From assembly GCA_030610945.1 (NCBI GenBank), contig JAUWQV010000001.1, forward strand, positions 188,246-252,245: DNA of 64,000 nucleotides, in the 5' to 3' direction. A program made the translations under genes and the position numbers. Positions 56,081-64,000 of the stretch are shown here, piece after piece (the first letter of the stretch is position 1; each line of letters opens with the position of its first letter). Source of the stretch: Methanocellales archaeon (lineage in GTDB: Archaea; Halobacteriota; UBA148; JAUWXC01). The notes below the pieces were generated by a model. The model was not told the origin of the DNA. It did not search any database and saw only the letters and a program-made list of their open reading frames with translations.

Positions 56081-56554
56081 ATGAAGCATAGAGAGATTAT
56101 AGATAAAGTTTGTGAAGAATTCAAGTATAAATTTCCTAATTGTGAAATTGAAAAGGAAGTTCAATATAAGATAAATCTACCAAGGTCTGGATTAAATAAA
56201 CAATTCTTTCGTGTAGATATTGTTGTTACTGATAAACGCACAAACCAACAAATCGGCATAGAATGTAAAACCATCGAGGATAGCAAGGATTTTAGAAAAC
56301 TAATGGCTGGGATTGGACAAGCTTATGTTCTCCAAAAAGTTTTCGGTAAATCGTACTTAGCAATAGAAGTAGAATCAGACATGCTACCGAGTGAAAATAA
56401 TTTTGAGTTTTGCAAAAGATACACATTATTCGTAAATATACATCCAGAGTTGGGTATTGGTATTTTATTTGTAAAAAATAGTGTCTGTTTTATTGAAGAG
56501 GCCGAATACAGAGAGCCAGTTGCAAAAACACTATTCATTAGGCGTGGTACCTAG
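56081..56554 (+). CDS. PD-(D/E)XK nuclease-like orphan protein
   Basis: A 157-residue protein, visibly more AT-rich than its neighbours. FRVDIVVTD (Asp46) followed by IGIECKTIED (Glu61, Lys63) gives the D...ExK pattern of PD-(D/E)XK nucleases, and GIGQAYVLQKVFG supplies the following Gln/Tyr helix. It could be a stand-alone restriction-type or repair nuclease, or an inactive relative. No methyltransferase is adjacent; the nearest is 5 kb away. It starts six bases after thiDN and converges on the next gene. Confidence 0.7.
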   Translation: MKHREIIDKVCEEFKYKFPNCEIEKEVQYKINLPRSGLNKQFFRVDIVVTDKRTNQQIGIECKTIEDSKDFRKLMAGIGQAYVLQKVFGKSYLAIEVESDMLPSENNFEFCKRYTLFVNIHPELGIGILFVKNSVCFIEEAEYREPVAKTLFIRRGT

Positions 56555-57234
56555 TCGCCAAACTTCCTTTGTCTGATCAAATATGCGACTGATAACAATC
56601 CAACGATGGCAAACGCTATTCCAAACCCATGTGCCTGTGGAGTTGGTGTCAGCGTAGGCGTTGGAGTTATTTCTTTTGATACATAGAAAACAATATCATC
56701 GGATGATAGCCATCCATTTTGTGCTTCGTAATATTGGGTTGTGCCTGCCAAATACTCGTAAACAAGTATGTAGTACCCTTGTTCTCTAGGGACAAAGCTA
56801 TTATGCTCAAATTTCCCAGTATCGTCTGTCATTACACTATCCCAAAAAATTCGTATACCACCCTTGTATATATTGATCTCAACTGGGGCCCCTGAAACAA
56901 AACCAGACAAAACTTTTGTCTCTCCACCAACTTCTTTGGATAAATCTACATCTATGCAACCTTGAAATAATAGATTTTCGTCTACTACTAACTCTACTGG
57001 ATCGAAGCTGTTAATTATTGTTTTCTGTGGCGTAAATATGAAGCTACGTGGATGCGTGTCGGGTATTATGGGTAGAGGATATTCTACAAAAAAATGTGAG
57101 TCCCAACTATCCTCTTCATACATGAGGATTTCTTCTCGTGAATAGACTTTTGGTTCTTCTACAGCACCGACTACCATCGGCATTGCTAGCAACATCAGCA
57201 AGACGAAAGCTATTCCTACCTTTTGAGGGGACAT
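56551..57234 (-). CDS. Surface protein with PGF-CTERM-like C-terminal sorting signal
   Basis: A protein of about 227 residues. An N-terminal signal (VGIAFVLLMLLAMPMVVGAV) is followed by a beta-rich outer domain (NSFDPVELVVDENLLFQGCI, VSGAPVEINIYKGGIRI). Then a Thr/Pro linker (TPTPTLTPTP) leads to HGFGIAFAIVGLLSVAYLI and basic RQRK. This resembles an archaeosortase PGF-CTERM signal, but the usual Pro is His. The protein would be lipid-anchored or membrane-anchored outside the cell. Function is unknown. Confidence 0.78.
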   Translation of the reverse strand: MSPQKVGIAFVLLMLLAMPMVVGAVEEPKVYSREEILMYEEDSWDSHFFVEYPLPIIPDTHPRSFIFTPQKTIINSFDPVELVVDENLLFQGCIDVDLSKEVGGETKVLSGFVSGAPVEINIYKGGIRIFWDSVMTDDTGKFEHNSFVPREQGYYILVYEYLAGTTQYYEAQNGWLSSDDIVFYVSKEITPTPTLTPTPQAHGFGIAFAIVGLLSVAYLIRQRKFGD

Positions 57235-57353
57235 ATCACCATCTATTATCCCCAATCTCCCTAATATACATTGCCAAAACGCCGCAACCCATGAAGGGTA
57301 TCGGAAAGATTAAGTGTAAAAGATGGTATAAGCGATGATGCACAGGTGGCAAA

Positions 57354-57614
57354 ATGGGCATTAAACCGACGTATATCAAAAACCTTGGAACCAAATTGAT
57401 GGAAAAGTATCCGGATGCATTCGGTCCTGATTTTGAAGAAAATAAAAAGTTGGTGGCAGAGTACACGAACGTCGAGAGCAAGGCGATTAGAAATAGAGTT
57501 GCAGGATACATCAGCAGAAAATTGAAAATTAAAGGAAAAATTAAGAGAAGGGGGGTGAAAGAGGGTGTTTCAGGGAGTGGCTCCAGCGCTGGTGACACCG
57601 TTCACCAAGGATAA
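57354..57614 (+). CDS. rps17e: Ribosomal protein S17e with an extended C-terminus
   Basis: An 86-residue protein. Residues 1-60 (starting MGIKPTYIKNLGTKLMEKYP, with FEENKKLVAEYTNVESKAIR) match archaeal S17e, which is usually about 60-65 residues. An extra tail (KIKRRGVKEGVSGSGSSAG) reads on through the dapA start region, overlapping it by 50 bases. The ribosome site is CAGGTGG. The extension may be a recent loss of the original stop. Confidence 0.9.
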   Translation: MGIKPTYIKNLGTKLMEKYPDAFGPDFEENKKLVAEYTNVESKAIRNRVAGYISRKLKIKGKIKRRGVKEGVSGSGSSAGDTVHQG

Positions 57615-58437
57615 TGAAGTAGATGAAGAGGGGCTGAGGGCAAACATAGAATTTGCCATTGAGAATGGCGTTTCTGGTATCGTGCCGGCTGGTTGCACAG
57701 GTGAGGCTGCCACGCTCTCGCTCGAGGAGCAGAAAAGAGTTATCGATATCGCGGTGGATGCGTCTTCTGTCCCGGTGATAGCGGGCACTGGATCAAATAA
57801 TACGAAAGAGGCCATAGTGCTCACTGAGTATGCCGCCGATGCTGGCGCAGATATTGCGATGCTGATCTCGCCATACTACAACAAGCCGACTGATGCTGGA
57901 CTGATTGCACACTATAAAGCCGTTGCCAGTTCGTGTGATATTCCGATACTGCTCTACAACGTTCCTTCAAGGACAGGAAGGAACATGGGCGCACATGTCG
58001 CGGCTGAGCTGGCAGACGTGGACAACATTGTGGGAATCAAGGAGGCCAGCGGGAATTTGAATCAGGTCTCCGAGATTGTACGTCTGACCAAGGATAAAAA
58101 CTTCGTCGTCGTTTCAGGTGACGACTCGCTGACGCTGCCAATTCTGGCTCTTGGGGGCAAGGGCGTCATTTCCGTTGCTGCCAACATCATCCCAAGACAG
58201 ATGAGCGACCTTGTAGGCGCGTTCTTAAAGGGTGACATAGAAAAGGCAAGGGAGATTCACCACACCGTGTATCCACTGTTGCGCGACCTGTTCGTGGAGA
58301 CGAATCCGATTCCCTTGAAGGCTGCGATGAAGTGGATGGGGCGGGCTGCAGGCGAGCCGAGATTGCCTCTGGTTCCATTGGGCCAAGAGAATGCACCCAG
58401 GTTACGACGCACCATGGAATCGATTGGGTTACTATGA
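57565..58437 (+). CDS. dapA: 4-hydroxy-tetrahydrodipicolinate synthase
   Basis: A 290-residue TIM-barrel lyase. Seen are MFQGVAPALVTPFTKDNEVD, GCTGEAATLSLEEQKRVI, ISPYYNKPTDAGLIAHYKAV, the Tyr of LLYNVPSRTG and the Schiff-base lysine in NIVGIKEASGNL. It condenses pyruvate with aspartate semialdehyde. The start is GTG after GGGGGTGA, inside the S17e gene. dapB follows with a four-base overlap. Confidence 0.95.
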   Translation: MFQGVAPALVTPFTKDNEVDEEGLRANIEFAIENGVSGIVPAGCTGEAATLSLEEQKRVIDIAVDASSVPVIAGTGSNNTKEAIVLTEYAADAGADIAMLISPYYNKPTDAGLIAHYKAVASSCDIPILLYNVPSRTGRNMGAHVAAELADVDNIVGIKEASGNLNQVSEIVRLTKDKNFVVVSGDDSLTLPILALGGKGVISVAANIIPRQMSDLVGAFLKGDIEKAREIHHTVYPLLRDLFVETNPIPLKAAMKWMGRAAGEPRLPLVPLGQENAPRLRRTMESIGLL

Positions 58438-59153
58438 TTAAAGTTGCTATATGCGGCGCTGCCGGGCGAATGGGTTCGTTGATAGCGCAGAACGTTTTGT
58501 CAGAGGATGATATGACACTTGTCGCCGCCTTTGATGTAAAGGATGTCGGCAAGAGCATAGGAGATGTACGTATCTCCGATGTCAAGCAAATTCACGATGT
58601 TCTTGCCGAAACCAAGCCCGACGTGCTGGTTGATTTCACCGTCGCATCCGGGGCGGTGGAGAACGCGAAGGCTGCCGCCGAGCGTGGTGTCAATATAGTC
58701 ATCGGCACGACCGGCTTTACGCCAGAGCAGTACGAGGAGATGCGCAGTGTGATAGACAAAAAGGTAACTGCAGTTATCTCTCCGAATTTTGCTGTCGGCG
58801 TAAACGTGTTCTGGAAACTCATAGGCGATGCAGCGAAGTATCTCGGCGATGTCGACGTTGAGATCGTCGAGGCACACCACAAGCACAAAAAGGATGCACC
58901 GAGTGGGACTGCAAAGAGGGCTGCTGAAATTGTGCGCACCTCTCTCGGCAAAGAGGTAAGCGTCCACTCGATCAGAAGTGGAGACATCGTAGGCGACCAT
59001 CTCGTCCTGTTTGCAGGAGACGGCGAGCGCATGGAGATAAAACATCAGGCGCACAGCAGACAGGCATTCGCTTCGGGCGTGATAAAGGCGATACGATGGA
59101 TTGCGAGCGCGGAAAAAGGCATATTTTCGATGAATGATGTGCTGGGATTGTGA
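58434..59153 (+). CDS. dapB: 4-hydroxy-tetrahydrodipicolinate reductase
   Basis: A protein of 239 residues. The NAD(P)-binding start is IKVAICGAAGRMGSLIA, then VIGTTGFTPEQYEEM, and the catalytic-site VEIVEAHHKHKKDAPSGTAK. It reduces the DapA product to tetrahydrodipicolinate, the substrate of DapL. The ATG at 58434 overlaps the dapA stop (ATGA). The upstream open frame inside dapA is not used. Confidence 0.95.
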   Translation: MIKVAICGAAGRMGSLIAQNVLSEDDMTLVAAFDVKDVGKSIGDVRISDVKQIHDVLAETKPDVLVDFTVASGAVENAKAAAERGVNIVIGTTGFTPEQYEEMRSVIDKKVTAVISPNFAVGVNVFWKLIGDAAKYLGDVDVEIVEAHHKHKKDAPSGTAKRAAEIVRTSLGKEVSVHSIRSGDIVGDHLVLFAGDGERMEIKHQAHSRQAFASGVIKAIRWIASAEKGIFSMNDVLGL

Positions 59154-59165
59154 GTTTTGAACGGT

Positions 59166-59564
59166 TTACCACTCATATCTGTACATTTGCACCTCGCCAG
59201 ACCTGAGCTTTTGTTTAAACCATTTTTTCAGCACTTTTTTCACACCAGCCCTGGTCAGCGGGATGAGCAGAAGGAAGCCCAGCAAATCCGTGATTATTCC
59301 GGGCGTGACGAGCAGAACTCCGCCCACCAGCACGAGTGCGCCATCGAACAATGGATCTGCAGGCATGATGCCGTTTGCAATATCAACCTGTATCTTTCTG
59401 AGAACGGACAAACCCTGGGATTTAGCCAGCATGGCGCCCACGACACCCGTAACAACGACGATGAAGATTGTGTTCCACGTCCCAATCATCTTGCCAAGTT
59501 CGATTAACAAAAACAGCTCGATGATGGGCGTCAATACGAAGATGATTATTAGTGTGGGTAGCAT
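59166..59564 (-). CDS. FxsA-family membrane protein
   Basis: A protein of about 132 residues starting MLPTLIIIFVLTPIIELFLL. It has two to three membrane helices with AKSQGLSVLRKIQVDIANGI and GGVLLVTPGIITDLLGFLLL, the typical FxsA pattern. The family's role is poorly known; E. coli FxsA affects phage F exclusion. The frame stays open upstream, but the ATG at 59564 gives the family start. It converges on dapB. Confidence 0.88.
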   Translation of the reverse strand: MLPTLIIIFVLTPIIELFLLIELGKMIGTWNTIFIVVVTGVVGAMLAKSQGLSVLRKIQVDIANGIMPADPLFDGALVLVGGVLLVTPGIITDLLGFLLLIPLTRAGVKKVLKKWFKQKLRSGEVQMYRYEW

Positions 59565-59652
59565 TTTGTGTTCCTGTCCTCTGCCGTACTTTGTTTCTAA
59601 CACGTAAACATTTTGTGTATAATTTTGATTTTATCACTTTAAAGCGATCTGC

Positions 59653-61119
59653 GTGGCGATTTTTAAGAAAAGAGCGCTCTTTCGGATCAAAATGCTTAAA
59701 TACGCCCGCAGAGGATCTGATCGGATTAAAGGGACGTTTAAACGGATTAATTCAGGAAGTATATCATACAAGAGAGTTGGCATGGAACTATTCAAAACTT
59801 TTTTGAAGGATCTGAAAGGATATGCTGAGGGCGAGATCACATTAGAAGATGTTCAGCAATCAATTTCGAGAATTAACAAATTTTTATATCAGAGTTATCC
59901 AGAGTTGGGGGCGACTACGGTCTTTGATGGAGAAGTGCTCCAGTATATTTCTGAGTTTCATAAATTCTGGGAAAATAATTATCAAAGAGTTTTAAACACA
60001 AGGATCAATAAAAAACAGTGTAAAATAGCTGCTGAATGCTTAAAAAGCGCTACCAAAAAGTACGACCCTGACATTTTCTTTTTAACTCATGATACTTTTG
60101 GAATAGATAAGAATGCGATCGCGCAAGTTCGCTTTTTTACTTCAAGTCAAGATTTTAGAGGGCCGTTAAAGAACCAATACCAAAAATACTTAGACGACCC
60201 TAGCAAATTTGATGCTGAATTCGTGCACGGTGATCCAATAGCTTTCTTAAAGTATATCGGTGTTACAGGTTTTTCCCAAACTGATAAGAGATTGGATTAT
60301 GCTAAGAATTCTGCGGAATTATTATTAAATAAGGAGGTTAATGCCCATGATCTTGCTGAGATTTGTAATAACGATGCATTGAAAATTAGAAATTTGCTTA
60401 TAAGCACACCAAACATAGGTTATGGCCGTAAGAAGGCCGATATGTTCATTCGAGATATGTTTGCTCTGGGGGTGTGGCCGCATTTATCAAATTTTGACAA
60501 GATCGATGTTGCAAGTGATGTAAACACAATGAAGGTCGCTTTAAGGATGCGAATAATTGAAACAGATGTCCCGTTGCTTTCTAGCTTCCTTGATATTTTT
60601 TGTTACCAATATGGAGAGGTAGATGAGAAAAGCGCCCTTGCGTGGAGATCTGTTTGGGAAGAGTGGAAGAAGATCGATCCTCAAAATGCTTTAAAATCTC
60701 CCTGTTTAATTGACTTTCTGATTTTTAGGATCGGACGCGAATGTTGTAAAGAAATTTTGAATCTTTATCAATGTGAATCGAATAACGACCATCTTTTCTA
60801 TTGGTTTTCAAGTAACCTAAAAAGTTGTTTAACTTGTAGAGAGCAGGATAAAAAGAGCAATGCCCATCCTACAAAAAAATTATTACCTTGTCAAGTTGAT
60901 AGTTCGGAAATGCCAAGGGGAGAAAGTGGATTAAAAATCAGTGATAAAAAAATATTGCATGTTTTTGATGGCGAGTGTATTTTTAAAAACGTGTGCAGAC
61001 CCGGCACGCCTGAATTCAAGAAAGTATCTCCTCCAAAATCTATATCTATAAAAGGAAGGACGGGGTGGTTAAGTGCAAGGACGACGATTGAAGAGGGGGG
61101 TGGTGGTTTGATGTCATAG
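59653..61119 (+). CDS. HhH-GPD glycosylase-like protein next to a DNA methyltransferase
   Basis: A protein of up to 488 residues, AT-rich. Residues 250-295 read TPNIGYGRKKADMFIRDMF then FDKIDVASDVNTMKV, a helix-hairpin-helix glycosylase core. Lys260 or Lys261 matches the lyase lysine and Asp289 the catalytic Asp of the HhH-GPD fold. The C-terminal third holds many cysteines (364, 365, 374, 392, 395, 413, 442, 448), possibly a metal or iron-sulfur site. The N-terminal half is helical and unrecognised. Starts at 59653 (GTG), 59692 and 59782 (ATG) are possible. The methyltransferase that follows suggests restriction-like or repair action. Confidence 0.72.
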   Translation: MAIFKKRALFRIKMLKYARRGSDRIKGTFKRINSGSISYKRVGMELFKTFLKDLKGYAEGEITLEDVQQSISRINKFLYQSYPELGATTVFDGEVLQYISEFHKFWENNYQRVLNTRINKKQCKIAAECLKSATKKYDPDIFFLTHDTFGIDKNAIAQVRFFTSSQDFRGPLKNQYQKYLDDPSKFDAEFVHGDPIAFLKYIGVTGFSQTDKRLDYAKNSAELLLNKEVNAHDLAEICNNDALKIRNLLISTPNIGYGRKKADMFIRDMFALGVWPHLSNFDKIDVASDVNTMKVALRMRIIETDVPLLSSFLDIFCYQYGEVDEKSALAWRSVWEEWKKIDPQNALKSPCLIDFLIFRIGRECCKEILNLYQCESNNDHLFYWFSSNLKSCLTCREQDKKSNAHPTKKLLPCQVDSSEMPRGESGLKISDKKILHVFDGECIFKNVCRPGTPEFKKVSPPKSISIKGRTGWLSARTTIEEGGGGLMS

Positions 61120-61133
61120 ACTAAGAGTAATGC

Positions 61134-61180
61134 TAAGGGGCGCGATCTCTCTGCCCTTAAACCTTAGAATTCTAATTCTT
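61134..61180 (+). terminator. Weak hairpin and T-rich stretch after the HhH gene
   Basis: TAAGGG (61134-61139) and CCCTTA (61154-61159) can pair around a 14-base loop; the following 20 bases are T-rich (TTCTAATTCTTTCTT). It could end the HhH transcript before the methyltransferase gene. Support is limited to this pattern. Confidence 0.3.
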
Positions 61181-61264
61181 TCTTGTCTGTTTGATTTTTA
61201 TGGATCATTTTTAATACTACTTCCGAGATCGATCCAATCCAAACATAAGTTGAGTTGTTTAGTC

Positions 61265-62188
61265 ATGCGAAAAAAATATACTCCAATGCGCGAAGTTACT
61301 CACGAGGATTACAAATCCTTCCTCACCAACCACGATCACGTCCAAATCGAGAACGTTAAGGTTGCCCTTCCGAAGTCTCACAAAATCAAAAAGCTCGCCC
61401 CCGATAACTTCAAGCGCCAGACCACGACCGCGTGGTCATTCCCTGACCGCGGGGACTGGGCCACGCACCAGGGCAATTACCGGGGCAACTGGTCGCCGTT
61501 TATACCGCGCAATCTCATACTCCGTTACACGGAGCCCGGGGATCTGGTACTGGACCAGATGGCAGGGGGCGGCACGACCCTCGTCGAGTGCAAGCTCCTC
61601 GGCAGGAATGTCATCGGAGTGGACATAAACCCGGACGCCGTTATGGTTGCAAGGAATCGCCTCGACTTCCCATATGCCCCCCTTGACGCAGAGTACATAA
61701 AGCCAAAAATTAAAACTTACGTTGGAGACGCCAGAAATCTGGACAAAATTAAAGAAGAATCTGTGGACCTCATTGCCACCCATCCGCCATATGCGGGCAT
61801 CATCCCGTACTCTAATGAAAGAGTGAAAGGCGACCTCTCCTCTGTTCATGATATAGGTGAATTCGTAGAAGAGATGCGCAAGGTCGCCGAGGAATCTATG
61901 CGAGTCCTAAAGCCCGGCAAGCACTGCGCTATTTTGATGGGGGACACCCGAAAACACGCCCACTTTGTACCTATTACCCCGAGAGTTCTGCAAGCGTTTC
62001 TCGATGTGGGCTTTATCCTCCGTGAGAACATCATCAAACTCCAATGGAAGACGAAATCTACCCGCGAATCGTGGTTCGGCAAGAACTACAACTTCCTCTT
62101 AATTGCGCACGAGCATCTGTATGTCTTCAGGAAGCTGGAGAAAGATGAGAGATTGACGAAGTTCAAAGAATCAGTTAAGTGGTGGTAA
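61265..62188 (+). CDS. Site-specific DNA methyltransferase (N4-cytosine/N6-adenine type)
   Basis: A protein of 307 residues. The SAM motif I is VLDQMAGGGTTLVECKLLG, followed by VIGVDINPDAVMVARNRL, and the catalytic motif IV is IATHPPYAGIIPYS. HPPY in place of the usual SPPY/DPPY fits amino-methyltransferases. The N-terminal segment WATHQGNYRGNWSPFIPRNL is a family block. Its G+C content is higher than that of the HhH gene before it, so the two may have separate origins. The open frame starts at 61130, but the ATG at 61265 gives the natural start. A tRNA/rRNA methyltransferase is less likely. Confidence 0.85.
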   Translation: MRKKYTPMREVTHEDYKSFLTNHDHVQIENVKVALPKSHKIKKLAPDNFKRQTTTAWSFPDRGDWATHQGNYRGNWSPFIPRNLILRYTEPGDLVLDQMAGGGTTLVECKLLGRNVIGVDINPDAVMVARNRLDFPYAPLDAEYIKPKIKTYVGDARNLDKIKEESVDLIATHPPYAGIIPYSNERVKGDLSSVHDIGEFVEEMRKVAEESMRVLKPGKHCAILMGDTRKHAHFVPITPRVLQAFLDVGFILRENIIKLQWKTKSTRESWFGKNYNFLLIAHEHLYVFRKLEKDERLTKFKESVKWW

Positions 62189-62203
62189 TTATGGTAATTA
62201 CTT

Positions 62204-62256
62204 AAGTAACAAATAAACAGGAATTGCGCGTCTATGTTACTTTAATAACGTTTTTT
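62204..62256 (+). terminator. Candidate terminator after the methyltransferase
   Basis: AAGTAAC (62204-62210) and GTTACTT (62236-62242) are perfect 7-base inverted arms with a 25-base loop, followed by a TTTTTT run near 62251. The TATA box of the ferredoxin gene lies about 100 bases further on. Confidence 0.35.
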
Positions 62257-62396
62257 ATGCTAGCCATACCTCCTATATATCTCCAAGAAGCCCGCTCAGG
62301 ATGGATGCATCACAAAATTCAAGGAAATCACGAAAATGGCAATAGGGAGACCAAAAATTTATATTGAAGTCGTTCATCCTCGTATGCGGGAGTATT

Positions 62397-62567
62397 ATGG
62401 CAGCAAAAGTTGATTCGGATAGTTGTGTGGGATGTGGAGCATGTGTGGATGAATGCCCTGTGAGTGCGATCTTGCTGAATGATGAGGTTGCCTCGGTTGA
62501 CGATTCGCTGTGCACTGAATGCGGTGCATGTGTTGATGTCTGTCCCACGGGCGCGATTATACTATGA
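62397..62567 (+). CDS. Ferredoxin with two [4Fe-4S] clusters
   Basis: A 56-residue ferredoxin with two cluster motifs: [12 protein letters not shown] and [12 protein letters not shown]. It carries low-potential electrons. A TATA-like TTTATATT at 62358-62365 would start transcription near 62388, nine bases before the ATG at 62397, so that start is preferred to a TTG at 62364. The stop overlaps the asd start (ATGA), an unusual but clear coupling. Confidence 0.93.
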   Translation: MAAKVDSDSCVGCGACVDECPVSAILLNDEVASVDDSLCTECGACVDVCPTGAIIL

Positions 62568-63601
62568 GAATGAAAGTAGGCGTTTTGGGTGCAACCGGCG
62601 CAGTCGGACAAAGATTCATCCAGCTGTTAGCGGAGCATCCGTGGTTTGAGTTGGCAGCGCTGACTGCATCAGAGCGGAGCGCCGGCAAGAAATACGGCGA
62701 GATAGCGAAATGGCGGTTGGATGTGCCGCTGCCTGACAAGGTAAAAGACCTGAAGGTTTTGCCAACCTCGCCGGAAAAAGTAGATGCTGACATCGTGTTC
62801 TCCGCGCTGCCAGCCTCCATCGCGAAAGATGTTGAGCCCGAGTTTGCAAAAGCGGGATTTGTGGTGGCGAGCAATGCCAGTGCATACAGGATGGAAAGTG
62901 ACGTCCCCCTGATGATTCCCGAAGTCAATCCAGACCACCTGGGATTGGTAGAGGTACAAAAGAAAAATCGCCACTGGGACGGCTGCATCATCACCAACCC
63001 GAACTGCTCGGTCATCGCGATGGCGCTCTCATTGAAGCCGCTGATGAAGTTTGGCATAAAGGGCGTGCATGTGGCGACCATGCAGGCAGTATCGGGCGCA
63101 GGCTACGAGGGCGTTTCATCAATGGCAATCCTCGACAACGTGATACCATACATCGCAAAGGAAGAGGAGAAGATGGAGATAGAGGCCCAGAAGATACTGG
63201 GCGAGTTCGATGGCGCCAAGGTGAAAAATGCTGATTTCGCGGTAAGCGCAAGTTGCAACAGGGTTCCTGTTATAGATGGGCATACTGAGGCAATATGGGC
63301 ATCATTATGCGATAATCCAAGTTTGAGTGAAGTGCGCGATGCATTCGCCAAGTTCAAATGCGACGAGGTAAAGGGGCTACCAACCGCCCCAGAAAAGGCA
63401 ATCATCGTGCATGATGCAGAGGACAGGCCACAACCGAGGTTGGACAGAAATGCCGGGAAAGGCATGAGCGTTTCAGTCGGGAGAATCATGGAATACGCGG
63501 ACGGCGTCAAATACATTGCAATGGGGCATAACACGATTAGGGGCGCGGCAGGCGCATCTATACTGAATGCTGAATTATTCTGTAAAACGTACAAACGCTA
63601 A
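62564..63601 (+). CDS. asd: Aspartate-semialdehyde dehydrogenase
   Basis: A 345-residue protein of the archaeal/fungal type. It has [20 protein letters not shown], the catalytic cysteine in [15 protein letters not shown], and late [17 protein letters not shown]. It reduces aspartyl phosphate to aspartate semialdehyde for lysine, threonine and methionine. Its start overlaps the ferredoxin stop; an ATG two codons later (62570) is possible. Confidence 0.95.
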   Translation: MRMKVGVLGATGAVGQRFIQLLAEHPWFELAALTASERSAGKKYGEIAKWRLDVPLPDKVKDLKVLPTSPEKVDADIVFSALPASIAKDVEPEFAKAGFVVASNASAYRMESDVPLMIPEVNPDHLGLVEVQKKNRHWDGCIITNPNCSVIAMALSLKPLMKFGIKGVHVATMQAVSGAGYEGVSSMAILDNVIPYIAKEEEKMEIEAQKILGEFDGAKVKNADFAVSASCNRVPVIDGHTEAIWASLCDNPSLSEVRDAFAKFKCDEVKGLPTAPEKAIIVHDAEDRPQPRLDRNAGKGMSVSVGRIMEYADGVKYIAMGHNTIRGAAGASILNAELFCKTYKR

Positions 63602-63646
63602 GATTGAAACGAAGCGTTTTTCATCTTTCATGTGATTCTTAACTTG

Positions 63647-64000
63647 ATGACGCGCACAATCTGTTTTGACCTTGAGGGGCCGTTATCACCGCAGGATAAT
63701 GCCTACGATGTTATGTCCCTCGTAGAGAACGGCGACAGGATATTTGAGGTTATCAGCAAGTATGATGATATGCTCGCGCTCGAGAACAGGGAGGGATACG
63801 AACCGGGAGATACGCTCGCGCTAATCGTACCGTTTCTGCTTCTCCACAACATCTCAGAAGAGGACATAACAAGGGTTTCAAAACAGGCAAAAATCGTTGA
63901 CGGTGCAAAATACCTGGTTTCCAAACTAAAATCTGATGGCTGGGGAGTATACATCATCTCGACCAGTTATGAGCAGCACGCATACAATATCGGTGCACAG
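63647..64000 (+). CDS. HAD-like protein of the COG4030/EhaR-related group (cut by window edge)
   Basis: An open frame from ATG 63647 to the right edge, 118 codons. It starts [20 protein letters not shown], a degenerate HAD nucleophile motif (DLEGP), and later has [20 protein letters not shown], the motif II strand. This matches an archaeal family annotated as energy-converting hydrogenase A subunit R-like HAD proteins. The actual substrate is unknown. The nucleophile Asp is kept and the second motif position is Glu rather than Asp. Confidence 0.72.
   Translation, partial: MTRTICFDLEGPLSPQDNAYDVMSLVENGDRIFEVISKYDDMLALENREGYEPGDTLALIVPFLLLHNISEEDITRVSKQAKIVDGAKYLVSKLKSDGWGVYIISTSYEQHAYNIGAQ

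Noticed and set aside
1-64000. CRISPR arrays, tRNA and rRNA genes
   Set aside because: I read for regularly spaced repeats and for tRNA T-loop motifs and saw none; a dedicated scan could still reveal a divergent tRNA.

Overview
The window is a gene-dense archaeal chromosome segment, most likely from a euryarchaeote of the methanogen / methane- or alkane-oxidiser / Archaeoglobus-like part of the tree. Supporting genes are a thermosome, three-OB-fold RPA, RadA and RadB, Hel308, the KEOPS subunit Cgi121, CDC48, ribosomal protein S17e, coenzyme F420 genes (cofC, cofG, cofH), the archaeal siroheme-to-heme route (ahbA-D), an archaeal Ccm cytochrome c maturation set with a Cys-type CcmE, and archaeal AMP phosphorylase. 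Many genes have a TATA-like box about 25 bases before the start or a GGAGG-type ribosome site. I saw no rRNA, tRNA or CRISPR.

Layout: 1-2.8 kb is a leucine operon (leuC, leuD, then leuB cut by the left edge) with an AbrB/PIN toxin-antitoxin pair between leuD and leuB. 2.9-13.2 kb holds two paralogous small membrane proteins and information-processing genes (rpa, radA, cdc48, radB with a divergent RuvC-fold gene), plus larC. 13.2-16.5 kb carries dapF, lysA and dapL; dapA, dapB and asd lie at 57.6-63.6 kb, so all lysine steps after aspartokinase are here. 16.5-23.7 kb has hel308-cgi121, ilvD, the thermosome and a Fic protein with a striking promoter.

23.8-33.9 kb is a complete heme factory on the minus strand: hemA-hemB-hemL-hemC-cobA-hemD-ahbC, mostly with overlapping genes, and ahbD-ahbA-ahbB-sirC. 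Only one small membrane-protein gene lies between them. 34-43.3 kb includes a B12-type radical SAM enzyme, a secreted CxxCH protein, AMP phosphorylase and a ccm locus (ccmD, ccmE, and ccmF split into two genes on opposite strands). Heme made by the first block would feed this second one.

43.3-54.7 kb contains purL, a region with glycosyltransferase remains, F420 genes and a probable glucosylglycerate-type compatible-solute cluster (two glycosyltransferases, glycerate kinase, HAD phosphatase). 54.8-64 kb has thiDN, a PD-(D/E)XK-like orphan, S17e and the second lysine block. That block is interrupted by an AT-rich helix-hairpin-helix glycosylase-like gene next to a DNA methyltransferase. This pair is the best candidate here for an undescribed restriction- or repair-like system.
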